A stretch of 64,000 bases of DNA, from the NCBI RefSeq assembly GCF_028502605.1, contig NC_079234.1, positions 4,898,001 to 4,962,000 on the forward strand, given 5' to 3'. Both the position numbers and the translations under genes were made by a program. Source of the DNA: Trichoderma breve. Its lineage: Eukaryota; Ascomycota; Sordariomycetes; Hypocreales; Hypocreaceae. Below are positions 26,837 through 37,491 of this stretch, piece by piece. Numbering within the stretch: position 1 is the first letter of the stretch; each line of letters begins with the position of its first letter. The notes beneath the pieces are model-generated. The model had not been told where the DNA came from. It made no database searches and saw nothing but the letters and a program-made list of their open reading frames with translations.

Positions 26837-29800
26837 CCATACACAACCTTTTCTATAGGAGGCTGCATCTGTTTCGATAATGGTATATATCTGTGGTTTC
26901 ACATCTTCTTCACTCTGTAATGCAGTTCCTTCTCTCTTCCTCCCCCTCTTTACTTGTACTTTCTATATCACGATACTTGGGGTTTCTTGGTTCTTGATTG
27001 CGTTATCTGGCTCCTCTTGTCCACATGGCAGAGGCTATCGGCGAGATGCTATTTATACGATGGATCACCGATCACATACGTGCGAGGTAGTCACCCAGGA
27101 GGTGCTGGTAGATAGCTCCTAGGTAGATAAGGTACTAGGTAGATAAGGTAGACATGTAATTTGATATACCTATACTGTATTCCAAACGCTTCTGCATGCA
27201 TCATCCGCATAAATTCCACGCAAGTGCCTCCTGAGCTCGGATTGGGCGACGAGTGACCTGACCGCCAATGGGCTCAGGAAGCTACCTCTGCATAATTACG
27301 CAGCTGGCCGGCCTCTACCCAGGAGGAGACACACGAGGTGTGTAGCGCCAGTTTATGCCGTGACGATGTCGCGCAGATGCCACAGCAGATGCACTGATGC
27401 CCATTGATGAAGAGGTGCCACAAGCGCGTCCCAAGAAGCAGGATTCCTGATGCACGAAATAGTTTGGACGTGGTGATGTAACTGCTATAGTAGTTATTTC
27501 TCTTCAAGGCTTGCTTTGGTGGGAATCTCTCGTTCGCCCTCTTTAACCAATACCCATCTTCTTGTGTATATTGATTTAAAAAGAGGTAATGAATGAGAGA
27601 AAATTAACCAATTTTCACGCCATGAAGCCAATCATGGCTCCCAATGTAAAAGAGAAGAGAAAGGGCCATCCATCATCTATTGTGGAAGAAACAGAGGGGT
27701 GGGTTGGACATCAAAAAGTTGAGAGGTGGGGGCGCTGCCACCTCAGCGTGCACAAACTGCGCCTTTGTCGAATTGGTTGAATTTCCATGACGGATTTGTT
27801 GTGGTGTGTGTGTCTGCCTCTCAATTCCTTCCAATGTCAAGCAAGATACGTAGTCTTTTCCCACTAATTTTATTGTTAATGTTTTTTTTTATCTATATAA
27901 AAAATGAAACAAAAAAAAATTGTAATGAGGGGTCCAAAAACAAAAAAGCAGATTGGCCAGTCGAGTTTTCGTCAAGGGTGTCGTTTTTGGTTGCGAATCC
28001 CTTGGACAGTGATGAGTTGTCTTTTTGCGCCTTGGAGGGGTGGCGGGCGTAGCCGCATAGGAGCCCATGAACTCAATTGCAACGCTGGCATTGAAGATCT
28101 TTTTTAATTATCCTTTTTTTTATCCCTTCATTTTTCTTCTTCGTTTATTCAAGCAAATATCATCGAAATACTTGAAATTACAATTGCATTGGATTTCTTT
28201 CCATCCTTCTTTCTCCCTGTCTTCATGTCCACTTGATGCCAATTTTTTCTTGTGTTGCAAACACCATACCACTCTTGTTGTTCAACCCCTGGTCAGTGTC
28301 GTTATCCCCCTGCCATTGACAACACATACCTTCTTCCCAGCCCTTCGGGAGAGGCTTCTGGACATGAGGAGGGGGCGTGTGGGAGGGGAGGGTAGGCCTC
28401 GAAATGCAACTCGATTTTCCCGTTTCGGCTGGTTCTTGGTTTTTTAACCCATGTCCTGACTTTTAGCGATTTGATCCTCTTACTCTTGGGCTTGCGCCGT
28501 CACAGCCTATGATGTATATGCATTTCAACACACATCTCAAGGCATGCTCATACGCCTCTCGCAATTGATTTCCAACGCTTTCTTGGAGAGAATGCGTTCA
28601 TGTCTGTTTCAATTTTCAGCATGCTCTGGGTTGGTTACTCTTAACAATGCCGCCCAGTCAAGTCGGCCGACGAAGCCGTATAAGCCCGCATCTCGGTCCA
28701 TAGAAAAACCTACACGCCATCTCCGTCGTAAAGTTTTGTGTCATGGCATCGTTCGAAAAGCCACATTCATGCACGACATGGCTAGCGTACAGCTGCTAAT
28801 TCTTGAGAATTTTACAAAGTAAGAGAGGCAACCAGCCGTCAATTCATCATCAAGGCAGCGGTCAAGGCAATCTGCAGTCTCGAACCCAGGGTTGGTTTCT
28901 TTTGGTGCAACCGGCAAGGCACAAATGTCAGTCGTCTCAGGATGCCCGAGCATTGGCTGGTGTCACGCACAGCTGCCTTTGTGTCTCACCCAAACACCAT
29001 GCTCAAAATTCGAGGCGCCTCTGGTGGCCGTGTGTACTCCGTAAAGCGCCGAAATAAGCAGTCCCTTGCTCAAACCATCGGACCTCCGATGGCTAAGCCC
29101 GGCTTCAGCTCTCGATGCCATCAAAGACTCGTACCATCAATATTCAATGTATACCTTGGCACCATCTAGCACCAAACCCGGTATCATGCCTCTTACCGCA
29201 TTAGTCGTCCGTCAATGTGTAACATGTGTACCTACCGCGGCATGGCAGAGCGTGATTTCTGCCCCAAGCGGCGCTGCAGGGGGACATCCAGGGCCTGCTG
29301 CGTCAAGCCGAGTGAGCAATGATATCTCGGGTATCTTGGGCTGCTTCTATTGGGCTCCTGGCCTCCACGATGCACTAGGAGGCTTGCTTGCCTGATGCGT
29401 TGGAGCTGCAGCACGGCCCTACGGACTTGCATACGCCCTGCACACACCGAAAAGACGAACTCATGCCGTCTCCACTGGGAGACCCATGGCGGTTGATGCA
29501 TACGCCCAGGGCATCTGGCGATGTAAATCCGTGGTTGAGGATACAGTACAGGTTATTTGCCTGTTGGTCGTGGCGAGTCTTCATGTACGGCTGACGTGTT
29601 CGAGCTCTCCGTCTCTCTTTGATACGATGAACATGGCGGGGGAGGGGCAAAGCCGTCCAGGCCGTCCTTTTCACCGAGTTCCAACGAACGCCCATGCTCG
29701 CTTTTTTTTTTCCACTGGACCATCGGATTTTCAACCAATTGACGATGCAGAAGGCCCCCAAGGCCTGAGCGAATTAGCCTCGACCGCGGCCTCGGATGGC

Positions 29801-30547
29801 CATTAACCTCCAATGAGAGCGGCACAAGGTCTCGACAAGCTGGAGCCAGGTGGTGGAGTCCGAGCCTGAGTGCAACACAAGAAAACGAAGCGGTGCCGAG
29901 TAAAGCTGCCACTATTTGTGCCTAGGTGTCATCGGTCAGCCGAGCAGGCGCAAAAGCAAAGGAAGGCTTGTCCCAATTCAAGGTTGTGTCTCACTATCAA
30001 GTGTTGCGGAGGATGTTCATGTAGAGACGGTGCTCGGCGGTGTGCGGCTATCGTAGGTACTAACGGATGTATGTAATTACGAGCAACACAAGACATCAAT
30101 TGATTGAAGCGATCAATTACCACCACTAAATCCCTTAAGATGCTCCATCTCTGCCGCCTACGTACATACTCGTACATGTGCTGTACATACATGGCACCAG
30201 GCAGGGCAAGGCAAGGCAAGGTATAGTACAGTAGGCGGTCGTAATACTTCACTAACTTAGGTGTAAGCTGCATGTCGTATCTGCCAATGCCGGCAGCGTT
30301 GGATGCAGCATCAGCAAAGTGCGGAAGGTGAAGGGCAAAAGGGCCTATAGGGACCTTGCTTGGTCGGATTTAATTGCGTATAATCGGGTCTCAATTTACA
30401 GGAATTATCCCATCATTACATCGCTGCAGTTTAGTTTGCCTGTCATATATATACAAGATACGCGATACATGATATCGACATTGCTATAATTTAGACGAAT
30501 CACGGCCGTTTTACTCCATCCACAGCCAAAAGCCCGCTGCGGCCGCA

Positions 30548-30567
30548 CCCCCCCCCCCCCCCCCCCC
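30548..30567. repeat. Poly-C homopolymer of 20 bases
   Basis: An uninterrupted run of C lies in the gene-free stretch. Its exact length may be affected by sequencing or slippage. Confidence 0.9.
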
Positions 30568-32216
30568 TGCTGCCTTTGTCGCCTTAAGGATCAACTAAAG
30601 TAACTGCTCTGTCCCGTACCAGCAGCGCTTTGTACACGCATCGACTCTTGGCCCTTTCGGAACATGCTCTGGCGGATATCTTGACAACGCATCACCACCA
30701 CCTCACCTCTCCAAGCGCCAGAAGGGAAAAAGACCGCGCTGGCTTCTCTTCTTCTGCGCTTCTGCTGCACTCCTGCCTGACCCGCTGCCACTTGCTGTAG
30801 ACGGTCCGCCTGGTGTTTTTCTTTTTCTTTTCGCATCCGCTAGGTCCATCAATGCACCGACGCTTGCACCCGATGGGTCCCTCCCTCGTGGCGTCGTCAA
30901 CGCAGCCAACCATGAGATTTTAGGTCTGCGCAGGGGAAAAAATCCAGACAAGAAAAAAGAGGAAATCCAGTGCTGCTTTTGGCACACACCACTTTTCGCG
31001 TCCAACTAGTGTGGCCCGCGCTTCTTGAACAGAAAAGACTTTTTCCATCTCTCTCTTCTCTGTTCCTGCTCCAGCCGCTAGATACTGACCAGCTAATGTA
31101 GCTCCAGAGCCGATTGAATCGACGGCCGTTCGTCACACTTGCTGGCTCCGGCTTGGACAAACCACCCCCCCTACTCCTCTTGTTCTTCCGCCTCTCTTCT
31201 CTGTCGTTTCCGCCCCCGTCGGTTCTCCGTGGTTCACGGCATGGCGTGCCCTCAGCCTGCACAATCCTCTCCACTACCTCATCCTGGCCATGCCCAGCCT
31301 AGCACTTTGCCTCCCCCATAGCCAAATGCAAAGTACTGGACCCATGGCAAAGCAGGCAGGCCCTGATGCTGCCTTTGTCAGAGTCCGTGTGTCCATCTCC
31401 ATCCGGTTCATGGCGCTTCCCTGTTGTTGGACCCAATGGCTAGTGCTGCCACCCTTTCCCTCCTCGCCTTTGCTTGGCTTGGAACACTTATCCGGTCTTG
31501 CTAACCATCAGTAAAATAAATCCCATCTTTTCTTGCTCAGACCCGAGTCTCCGTCATACCCCCATCCCACGCCCATCCCTGCCCTTTTTTCCTAGCACAT
31601 TTACCGATCCTTAAACTGGGAATATGTATGTACGTTTTCCCACTTATACACACCGCGTCTAATCTAACAATGGGAATCGGCTCCACTGATCGGGGCCTTT
31701 GCAACTTTGCCTCCCCCCCGGCATATGCGGGTAGGGGTCGACGTTCTCTGGTGTGTTTTGTGAAGGAATTCAAAGCCGTTTTCTGTCCAGTCTAAGCTGG
31801 CTCTCATTGCACCACCGCACCTCATGTTTTCATTGCCTCATCCAACTGGTGTTTGGGCTCTATTCCCACCCCTGCCCATTCCCTCACCTTGCTTTCTCAA
31901 TTCTTTGTTCTGGTTGGTTCAGTGCTCAATGATATCCCGGATGGTGAAAGCTCGGCCGGCTCTACAGAGGCTTCTGGTCCACAACGTTCACAACCACGCC
32001 TCCTCCTCCCCTTGCTAGTACTCTCTCGGCTCACACTATGCAAGTCTCCACGAAAGTGTCTCGTCCATGCTGCTCCCTGGTGATAGCGCCATCACTTCAT
32101 GTTTGTCTGCCTACTCACCACAGGCGGGGTCGAGGATAGCCGGCCCCGGCGAATGAAGACATGGCCTCTTATCCCTTTGACTAGGTCAATGACGACCGGG
32201 GAGGGTCCTGAAAAAG

Positions 32217-32223
32217 TATAAAA
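32217..32223 (+). promoter_or_regulatory. TATA box of kxd1 (TATAAAA)
   Basis: A perfect TATAAAA lies 283 bases upstream of the kxd1 start codon and is followed by a C/T-rich region, typical of fungal transcription starts and leaders. A start roughly 30-60 bases downstream would give a leader of about 220-250 bases if it is unspliced. No transcript data are available, so use of this box is an inference. Confidence 0.55.
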
Positions 32224-32499
32224 GGGGCCATTGTGTTTGAGTTGAGACGAATTCTTCTTCTTCCTTTCGTATCACTCTTCTCCAGCAAGACTCAACTACC
32301 TCTCCAAGTTTACAATTGGCCTTTGTTCCAAAACCAAACACATCTTCTTCAACTCCAATCCACCAAGACTTATACTCAATCTGCTACCTGTGGCAACCGG
32401 CAACTCTTAGTCACTTGTCTGATACATCATCACACACACTACCCACTACCTTTCGATAAACTCTAGCCCATCCATCTCTCCAATTGGCCATTATTCATC

Positions 32500-33326
32500 A
32501 TGTCTGGCTCATTCCAAACTGCTGCCTACTCCATGCCCATGGCTGTTCCCTCCAAAGGCAGCCAATACCCCACCTACAGTCAATACTCCAGCTCCCCACC
32601 AGAATGCGATGACACTATGAGCTCCGCCTCTGGTGTTCCCTCTGGATATTCCGCCACCTCTGCTGGTTACATTGGTAGCTCTAGCGGCGACTACGAAAGC
32701 ACCGGCTCCGCTAGCGGCGTCGACTTCCAGGAGTACATGCAGGAGCGCTTCTCTAACTCGTTCGACCCCATCCCTCTGGATCGGAGCATGGCAGTTCAAG
32801 CACAGACGTGAGTAATCTCCTTCCACGTGGTCGAAAGCACAGGCGTTTCGAGTGGAGAGCAGACGCTCTTTACGACGAGATGTCTCTCTCTATCTTACTC
32901 GAGAACCAGTTTATTATCAGAATTGGGCTAAAATATTCGTCTCTATACTAGTTCTGGTAAACTCAATGCCAAGCACCGTGAACTCCTGGAGCTGCAGAAG
33001 CAGGCCCAGGCTCGCCTTGCGAGAACCCGTGAACGGTTCTCCGAGGGCATGCGAGATGCGAGAGAGGTCCGCAACGACCTGGAGTGGACTCAGAAGAAAG
33101 TTTCGTAAGTGTCACCCCCTTAGCAAGTTTAACCTTTTCCGCGGTCAAGGTGGCGGAGCAAGGCGCAATTGAGAGCAGAAACAATAGCGCTTCTTTATAA
33201 TATGTAAGAATTGCAGCTAATTGAGGCCGCCAAACTTGCAGATCTCTCAACGCAAAGGCTGCTCGAAAGCACCCCAAGGAGCATGCCAAGGCTCGCCAGC
33301 GCTTTCCCTCCCCAGAATACAACTAA
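32500..33326 (+). CDS. kxd1: KxDL-domain protein Kxd1 (BLOC-1/BORC-like subunit)
   Basis: Three exons (32500-32807, 32952-33104, 33242-33326) encode 181 residues. Kxd1 in yeast belongs to the BLOC-1 complex on endosomes, which recruits a Rab GTPase-activating protein; relatives in animals act in lysosome positioning (BORC). The first half is Ser/Tyr/Gly-rich and looks disordered. The second half is a predicted coiled coil with QAQTSGKLNAKHRELLELQ and then a REVRNDLEWTQKKV segment. In that segment R-N-D-L stands for the KxDL signature. It is followed by SLNAKAARKHPKEHAKARQRF. This order and spacing agree with the yeast protein as I remember it. All three exons are needed for the domain. The gene is preceded by 5.7 kb without another gene and by a TATA box. 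Confidence 0.82.
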
Positions 33327-34508
33327 ACCGGGGAGAAAGATCCATTCCTTTCATTGGTTTCTTTTGTGTGTTTTTCATTACCGGCGTTTTCACAAAAAGC
33401 GATTTTCTTATATCTTTGCACCAACGGCTATATTCACGAACAAAAGTTGAGCCTTTTTTGCGACCACATTTTGCATCACTCTAGGCGATTTCAACTGGGG
33501 AGGAAAGCGTTCCATTCACTAGCATGAACCGACGTTGAATTTGGCGCGAACCGCGCGGCAATCTTGCAGGGTTGGATGCCAGATCTCTTGCTGCTTTACC
33601 AGCCCTACGAACCGGGCGGTTCTACCCGCCACAGGCCCCGTTTTGGCGCTGTGACGGTGTGGGGGTGAGAAACGAGAAACTTACGACAATAATAATGACT
33701 TATGATTGGATAGATGGTGGCAATCGGGGAGCAGGGCCGGAACGTCCACTCCTCTTTCGAAGCTTGCAGGAAGACCGGGGGGCTCCAATGACCATCTCGC
33801 GCAAACCACGAGGGGCTGCAGGGTCCTCAGCGCCCACGACGGCCCTCTTCCCCACCAGGGGTGTGCGACGAGCTGGACCGAGCGAGCGAGCAGGTACTCC
33901 GTAGAGACAGAGAGATGTGATGGATGTGAAAGCGCTTTTCCTATTGGGGATGAAATATTGCTGCATTGGGTATCGGCGGGAATCAGAGGCAAGGAGGTAC
34001 TACTTTATTTGGCGTTGTTGGCGTTGCTGTGGGCACCCTGGAGTCTAATTCAAGATGATGAGGATGTTTTGTAAGCTCTGTAGCAATAAAAGTATCCGTT
34101 TCCAGTCTTGGACGTGATGAAGAGTTCCTCTTAAGCTTGGCTTCCGCGGTGTGAATGGTCCCATTTCCCGTACGCGCCGTCCCGTACCCATTGATGTTTG
34201 AGGTTGCCTCAGCGTAGGTGTTGAAGCCATCACAGACCCCATGCCAGAGGGCCTGTCGTCATCCCACACTGAAAGGATGAGTGTTGAAAGTTTCTTTGTG
34301 TCGGTTGGAAGCGTCACGTGATATGATATTCATCACCGCGAATATCCGGGAACAGCTCAAAAAAGCTAAATTGCAGTATCCTTGTCTGCTCAAATGCGCC
34401 GTAATGCTGATCTGATTGAGCCGATGCTGTGTTTGTAGGATTTCCCAAAAATTCCAGTTTTTGAGATTAAACGGTAGCGGTAAAGCAACACTTGAAAGAA
34501 TGGCCCTT
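33327..34508. other. Convergent spacer between kxd1 and the 191-residue unknown gene
   Basis: The stretch contains the 3' end of kxd1 and, on the other strand, that of the next gene. No coding region is supported. Confidence 0.55.
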
Positions 34509-35084
34509 TCAACTTGAAGCACTTGCTTGATGGCCCCGAGGGATCCATGTGCCCAAGGATTGTAAGCCTCTTGATTCCTCCAGTCTTCTCCAGGGATTCT
34601 CGTTTGACGAGGGGTCATAGTATCCCTCCCACTCGACGGTGCGCCGTGAGCCATCTTGGGCTGCTCCATGGCTGTCCTGGTGACCTTTGAAGGAGGAGCC
34701 CATGAAGCCAATCCCTGGCGGTGGGCGATCTGGCAATCCTGGAGGGCGCACTAACGCCGGGGTTGATGATTCACCTGGCCTTTCAGGGATCCCAGTCGCA
34801 TCTGACGCAACTCCGTCGCCGCCAACCTCGTCCTCGTCTTCATCCAGGTCAATCTCGTCAGCATTGGCGGCGGCCTGGTCAGGCTTCCTGGTGGGAAGGC
34901 CGAGCGGCGTGGAGTTGGACCCGGTGGCAGATGGCCTGGCGGCGCGCTGAGCAGTCGCGGAGTCGGACCCGACGATGGCGTCGGCATGGGGGTTATACTT
35001 GCGTTTCTGAGGTCGGTTCTGGGAGCCGAAGGAGGAGAAGCCCATGGCTTGGGCCATGTCGTCGTCGTCGAGCGGCGCATCCAT
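34509..35084 (-). CDS. Uncharacterised protein, 191 residues, acidic centre
   Basis: I do not recognise this gene with certainty. The frame is uninterrupted with a normal stop. It begins MDAPLDDDDMAQAMGFSSFG followed by a basic RPQKRKYNPHAD patch, which could be a nuclear signal. A run of Asp/Glu (DEIDLDEDEDE) is next, and then a Pro/Gly-rich stretch. The C-terminus has an ordered-looking WEGYYDPSSNENPWRRLEE segment rich in aromatics. The ends look conserved and the middle disordered, which is common among small fungal nuclear proteins. Codon use is like that of its neighbours. It is divergent from the lipocalin-like gene (619 bases between starts). A function should not be assigned. Confidence 0.75.
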   Translation of the reverse strand: MDAPLDDDDMAQAMGFSSFGSQNRPQKRKYNPHADAIVGSDSATAQRAARPSATGSNSTPLGLPTRKPDQAAANADEIDLDEDEDEVGGDGVASDATGIPERPGESSTPALVRPPGLPDRPPPGIGFMGSSFKGHQDSHGAAQDGSRRTVEWEGYYDPSSNENPWRRLEESRGLQSLGTWIPRGHQASASS

Positions 35085-35703
35085 TGAGTGTGTGTGGCCT
35101 TTGCGATGTTGAAGTGAAGCAGGGAGATGGATGGATGGAGCCTGGAGGACAAGGCTGTTAGAGATTTCCAGGATTGTGGAGGGAAGCTGATTGTGAGACT
35201 TTTCAAATGCAATGATGAGTGAAAATGCTCACGATGCAGAAGTTGGTTCTCGATTACGATCTTGGGTCACGCGTTCTGTGGATGAGTTTAAGCCTCCAAT
35301 AGAGGTGGGCTTCAAAGCGGGGCTGTGCATAGCCATCGCTGGTATGGCTACCCTGGAGCTTATCAGTAGGTAGGGAGGGAAAACGTCATATTGCTTCGTG
35401 CTGCATCAGTAAATGATATCAGATATTCATTTGAGGTCTATAAATACATTGGTATGACTACTATTCAATTGCGGTGAAGACTGAATAAACGGGCCAGTTG
35501 GTCTTGGGCTCGCATTGGTGTCTTAGACAATACAATCTCAGTCATAACACTTCTTGTTTCATCTTACATGAACATATACCGATACCACTGAGACATCAAT
35601 CTCTTAAAATAACATTTACAACGGCTCCTTAAGATCCCCTTTAGCTTAATTTCCTACTCACAACTCACGCACATTCCCTTCAATCAGCAAATCACCAGCC
35701 TCA
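35085..35703. promoter_or_regulatory. Divergent spacer between the unknown and lipocalin-like genes
   Basis: Two start codons face away from each other across 619 bases. The right half is rich in A and T (about 35395-35660), in contrast to the GC-rich genes on both sides. No ORF or repeat was seen. Confidence 0.5.
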
Positions 35704-36294
35704 ATGGCAGAACCAAGCCCCACGATAGCTCTCAAGCTCCCCTCCAAATACTCACCAGCGACGTCTGACAACACAGCCCCTACCGTCGACTGGCTCTCGC
35801 GAACATGGTCCGTCACGCACTCAACCCTCTCCATGTGGCGCGCGGCGCGTAACGTCCGCATCAGCTACAAGCCTCTCCCGCCCAAGGCCGACGGCCGCCT
35901 GCGCATCGACGATCTCGTCGAGTACGAGCCCAACGACAAGGCCGGCGTGCTCAAGTCCGTCGCCGGCGTCGACACCCAGAGCCTCGGCGGCGGCTGGGAC
36001 TGGCGCGGCAAGGGCTGGCTTTTCTTCGTGGGCAGCCATTGGGAGCTGCTTGGCTGGGGGGAGGAGACGCTGGCGGATGGCAGGACGGAGAGGTGGGCGG
36101 TGACGTGGTTTGCGCCGACGTTGTTTACGAAGGAGGGCTTGGATATCTACAGCGATCAGAGAGAAGGGCTGAGCGAGGCTACGTATGGCAAGATTGACCG
36201 GGCGCTGAGGGGCCTGGATGCGAAGGTGTTGGTGGACATGGTTGCGCAGGATATGAAGCCCGTTGATATTAAGCTTCCGTGGACGGAGAAATGA
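35704..36294 (+). CDS. Small protein, possibly lipocalin-like (196 residues)
   Basis: A single-exon frame beginning at the ATG in CTCAATGG. The sequence looks like a compact beta-rich domain: WSVTHSTLSMWRAARNVRISY, then a run of short strands with regularly spaced Trp residues (GGWDWRGKGWLFFVGSHWELLGWG). An Asp-Gly turn and a WAVTWFAPTLFTKEGLDIYS segment come next. The last 50 residues look helical (LSEATYGKIDRALRGL). I infer a lipocalin or calycin-type ligand-binding fold because of the N-terminal W..TH.TL.MW pattern and the strand layout; I cannot confirm it. There is no signal peptide or membrane segment, so it should be cytosolic. It is convergent with the Cir_N gene, 115 bases apart. Confidence 0.7.
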   Translation: MAEPSPTIALKLPSKYSPATSDNTAPTVDWLSRTWSVTHSTLSMWRAARNVRISYKPLPPKADGRLRIDDLVEYEPNDKAGVLKSVAGVDTQSLGGGWDWRGKGWLFFVGSHWELLGWGEETLADGRTERWAVTWFAPTLFTKEGLDIYSDQREGLSEATYGKIDRALRGLDAKVLVDMVAQDMKPVDIKLPWTEK

Positions 36295-36409
36295 TACCCA
36301 ATGTTGTTTTGGAATTTGCTTAATTGGTTTCAACAGCTAGAGCAATTTACACGCTCGTCATAATTCGTTAATTTCTGGGTATTATAATACAAAGTTCATT
36401 ATCCACTTC

Positions 36410-37491
36410 TCATCTTTCATCGCGCCGGTGCCGGTGTCGCCTCCTGTCCGGGGAGCGTGAGCGCGAGTCTCCATGCCGCCTTCGCCGCTCCTCTTCCTTG
36501 TGCCGTCTCCTCTCACGGTGATCATCGTGACGCTCACGTCTCTCCGAGTCCCGATCTTTATGCCGCCCTCTACTTGAATCACGCCTTCTGGAATCTGAAT
36601 TATTTCTTCCTTCTCGCCCTTCTCTCCCTCTATGTCGGTGCCCATGTCTGTCGCGATGTTCTTCTTTACGCAGTTGTCTGAGTTCCTCGTCTCTCTCTGC
36701 CTGTATCCGCATGCGCTCCTTCTTCAGATCGCGAATTTGCGACGCGCCTTTCTTCATCACAGCTAATGGATCATTGGAATTGATTCGCTGAGTATCGCGA
36801 GTCTTGCGATCGGGGTCGTTATTGCCCCAGACGTCTTTGGACGAAGCGTCTGGAGCGACTCCTTCGCGCTGTGAATACCAGGGCTTGCTGATGCCATCTC
36901 TACCAGCCGCGTTGGAAAATCGCATAGTGTACTGATCTTCATACTCCTTTTCCTTCTTTTTCTTTTCGGCTTCCGCCTCTTCGTTCCTCTCTGCATGCGC
37001 CCTGGCTCGTTCGTCGCCAAAGAGATCAATGTGTCCAGCGCTATCGACAATTGGAGCCGAGCTCGCTGGCTTACGACTGGATTCGACAACTGAGTATGTT
37101 GCGTTGTTCCTCTCTTGCGCCAAACGCAGCTCGAACTCGGTGTCGTCCTCCCCTGGCCGCTTCCTCTTGCGGCCCTGACCAGGGAATCTTGATCGCGCGC
37201 TACCGGGAGCGCCCTGTGTCTTTTCTGGTTCGGCGTCTCGTTCATCTTCTATCGGGGGAGGCGATTCGCCGCGTAGGATTGCCAGTCGCCTCTGAGCATC
37301 GACTTCTTGCATGCGCCGCTCTTCTTCTTCCTCCGCAGCCTTGGCGGCCGCTTCGTCTCTCCGAACGCGGGCGATATTGTCGGCATTGTAGACATTCCAC
37401 GACTTTTTTCCCAGCAAGTGGCTGAAATTAAATTGATGTCAGTGATATGCACTGAATGTTGGAGCTATGATTAGATGACTTACAGCGGCAT
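36410..37491 (-). CDS. Cir_N-domain protein, LENG1-like, RS-rich C-terminus
   Basis: Two exons (37491-37484, only 8 coding bases, and 37421-36410) give 339 residues. The N-terminus MPLHLLGKKSWNVYNADNIARVRRDEAAA is the Cir_N motif of CIR and LENG1-type proteins and of several spliceosome-associated factors. The long middle is a charged coiled coil with a basic KRKRPGEDD patch and a FGDERARAHAER segment. The C-terminal 90 residues are dominated by Arg, His, Glu and Ser-Arg repeats, as in splicing-linked RS proteins. Role in pre-mRNA processing is an inference from these features. The start is set by the tiny first exon: without it the main frame would begin at an internal codon and lose the MPLH start. 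The 62-base intron has a good donor (GTAAGT) and acceptor (TTTCAG). Confidence 0.8.

Larger units (their letters stand above)
26837..32499. other. 5.7-kb stretch without a recognisable gene upstream of kxd1
   Basis: I found no gene here. The many open frames are short, occur on both strands and read as low-complexity or arbitrary sequence. Contents I can point to: T-rich tracts near 27880-27910 and 28100-28150, a 20-base poly-C run (30548-30567), GGCAAGG repeats near 30205-30220, and a TATA box at 32217. The right-hand part is probably the promoter and leader of kxd1. The rest may hold untranslated transcripts, regulatory DNA, or a gene too fragmented for me to read. Confidence 0.5.

Noticed and set aside
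26255..26902. Minus-strand open frame of 215 codons inside dgk1
   Set aside because: Shadow of the dgk1 coding frame; composition is not protein-like.
28885..28915. Minus-strand GGGTTCGAGAC resembling a tRNA B box
   Set aside because: The flanking bases do not pair into a T-arm and no acceptor stem or A box was found.
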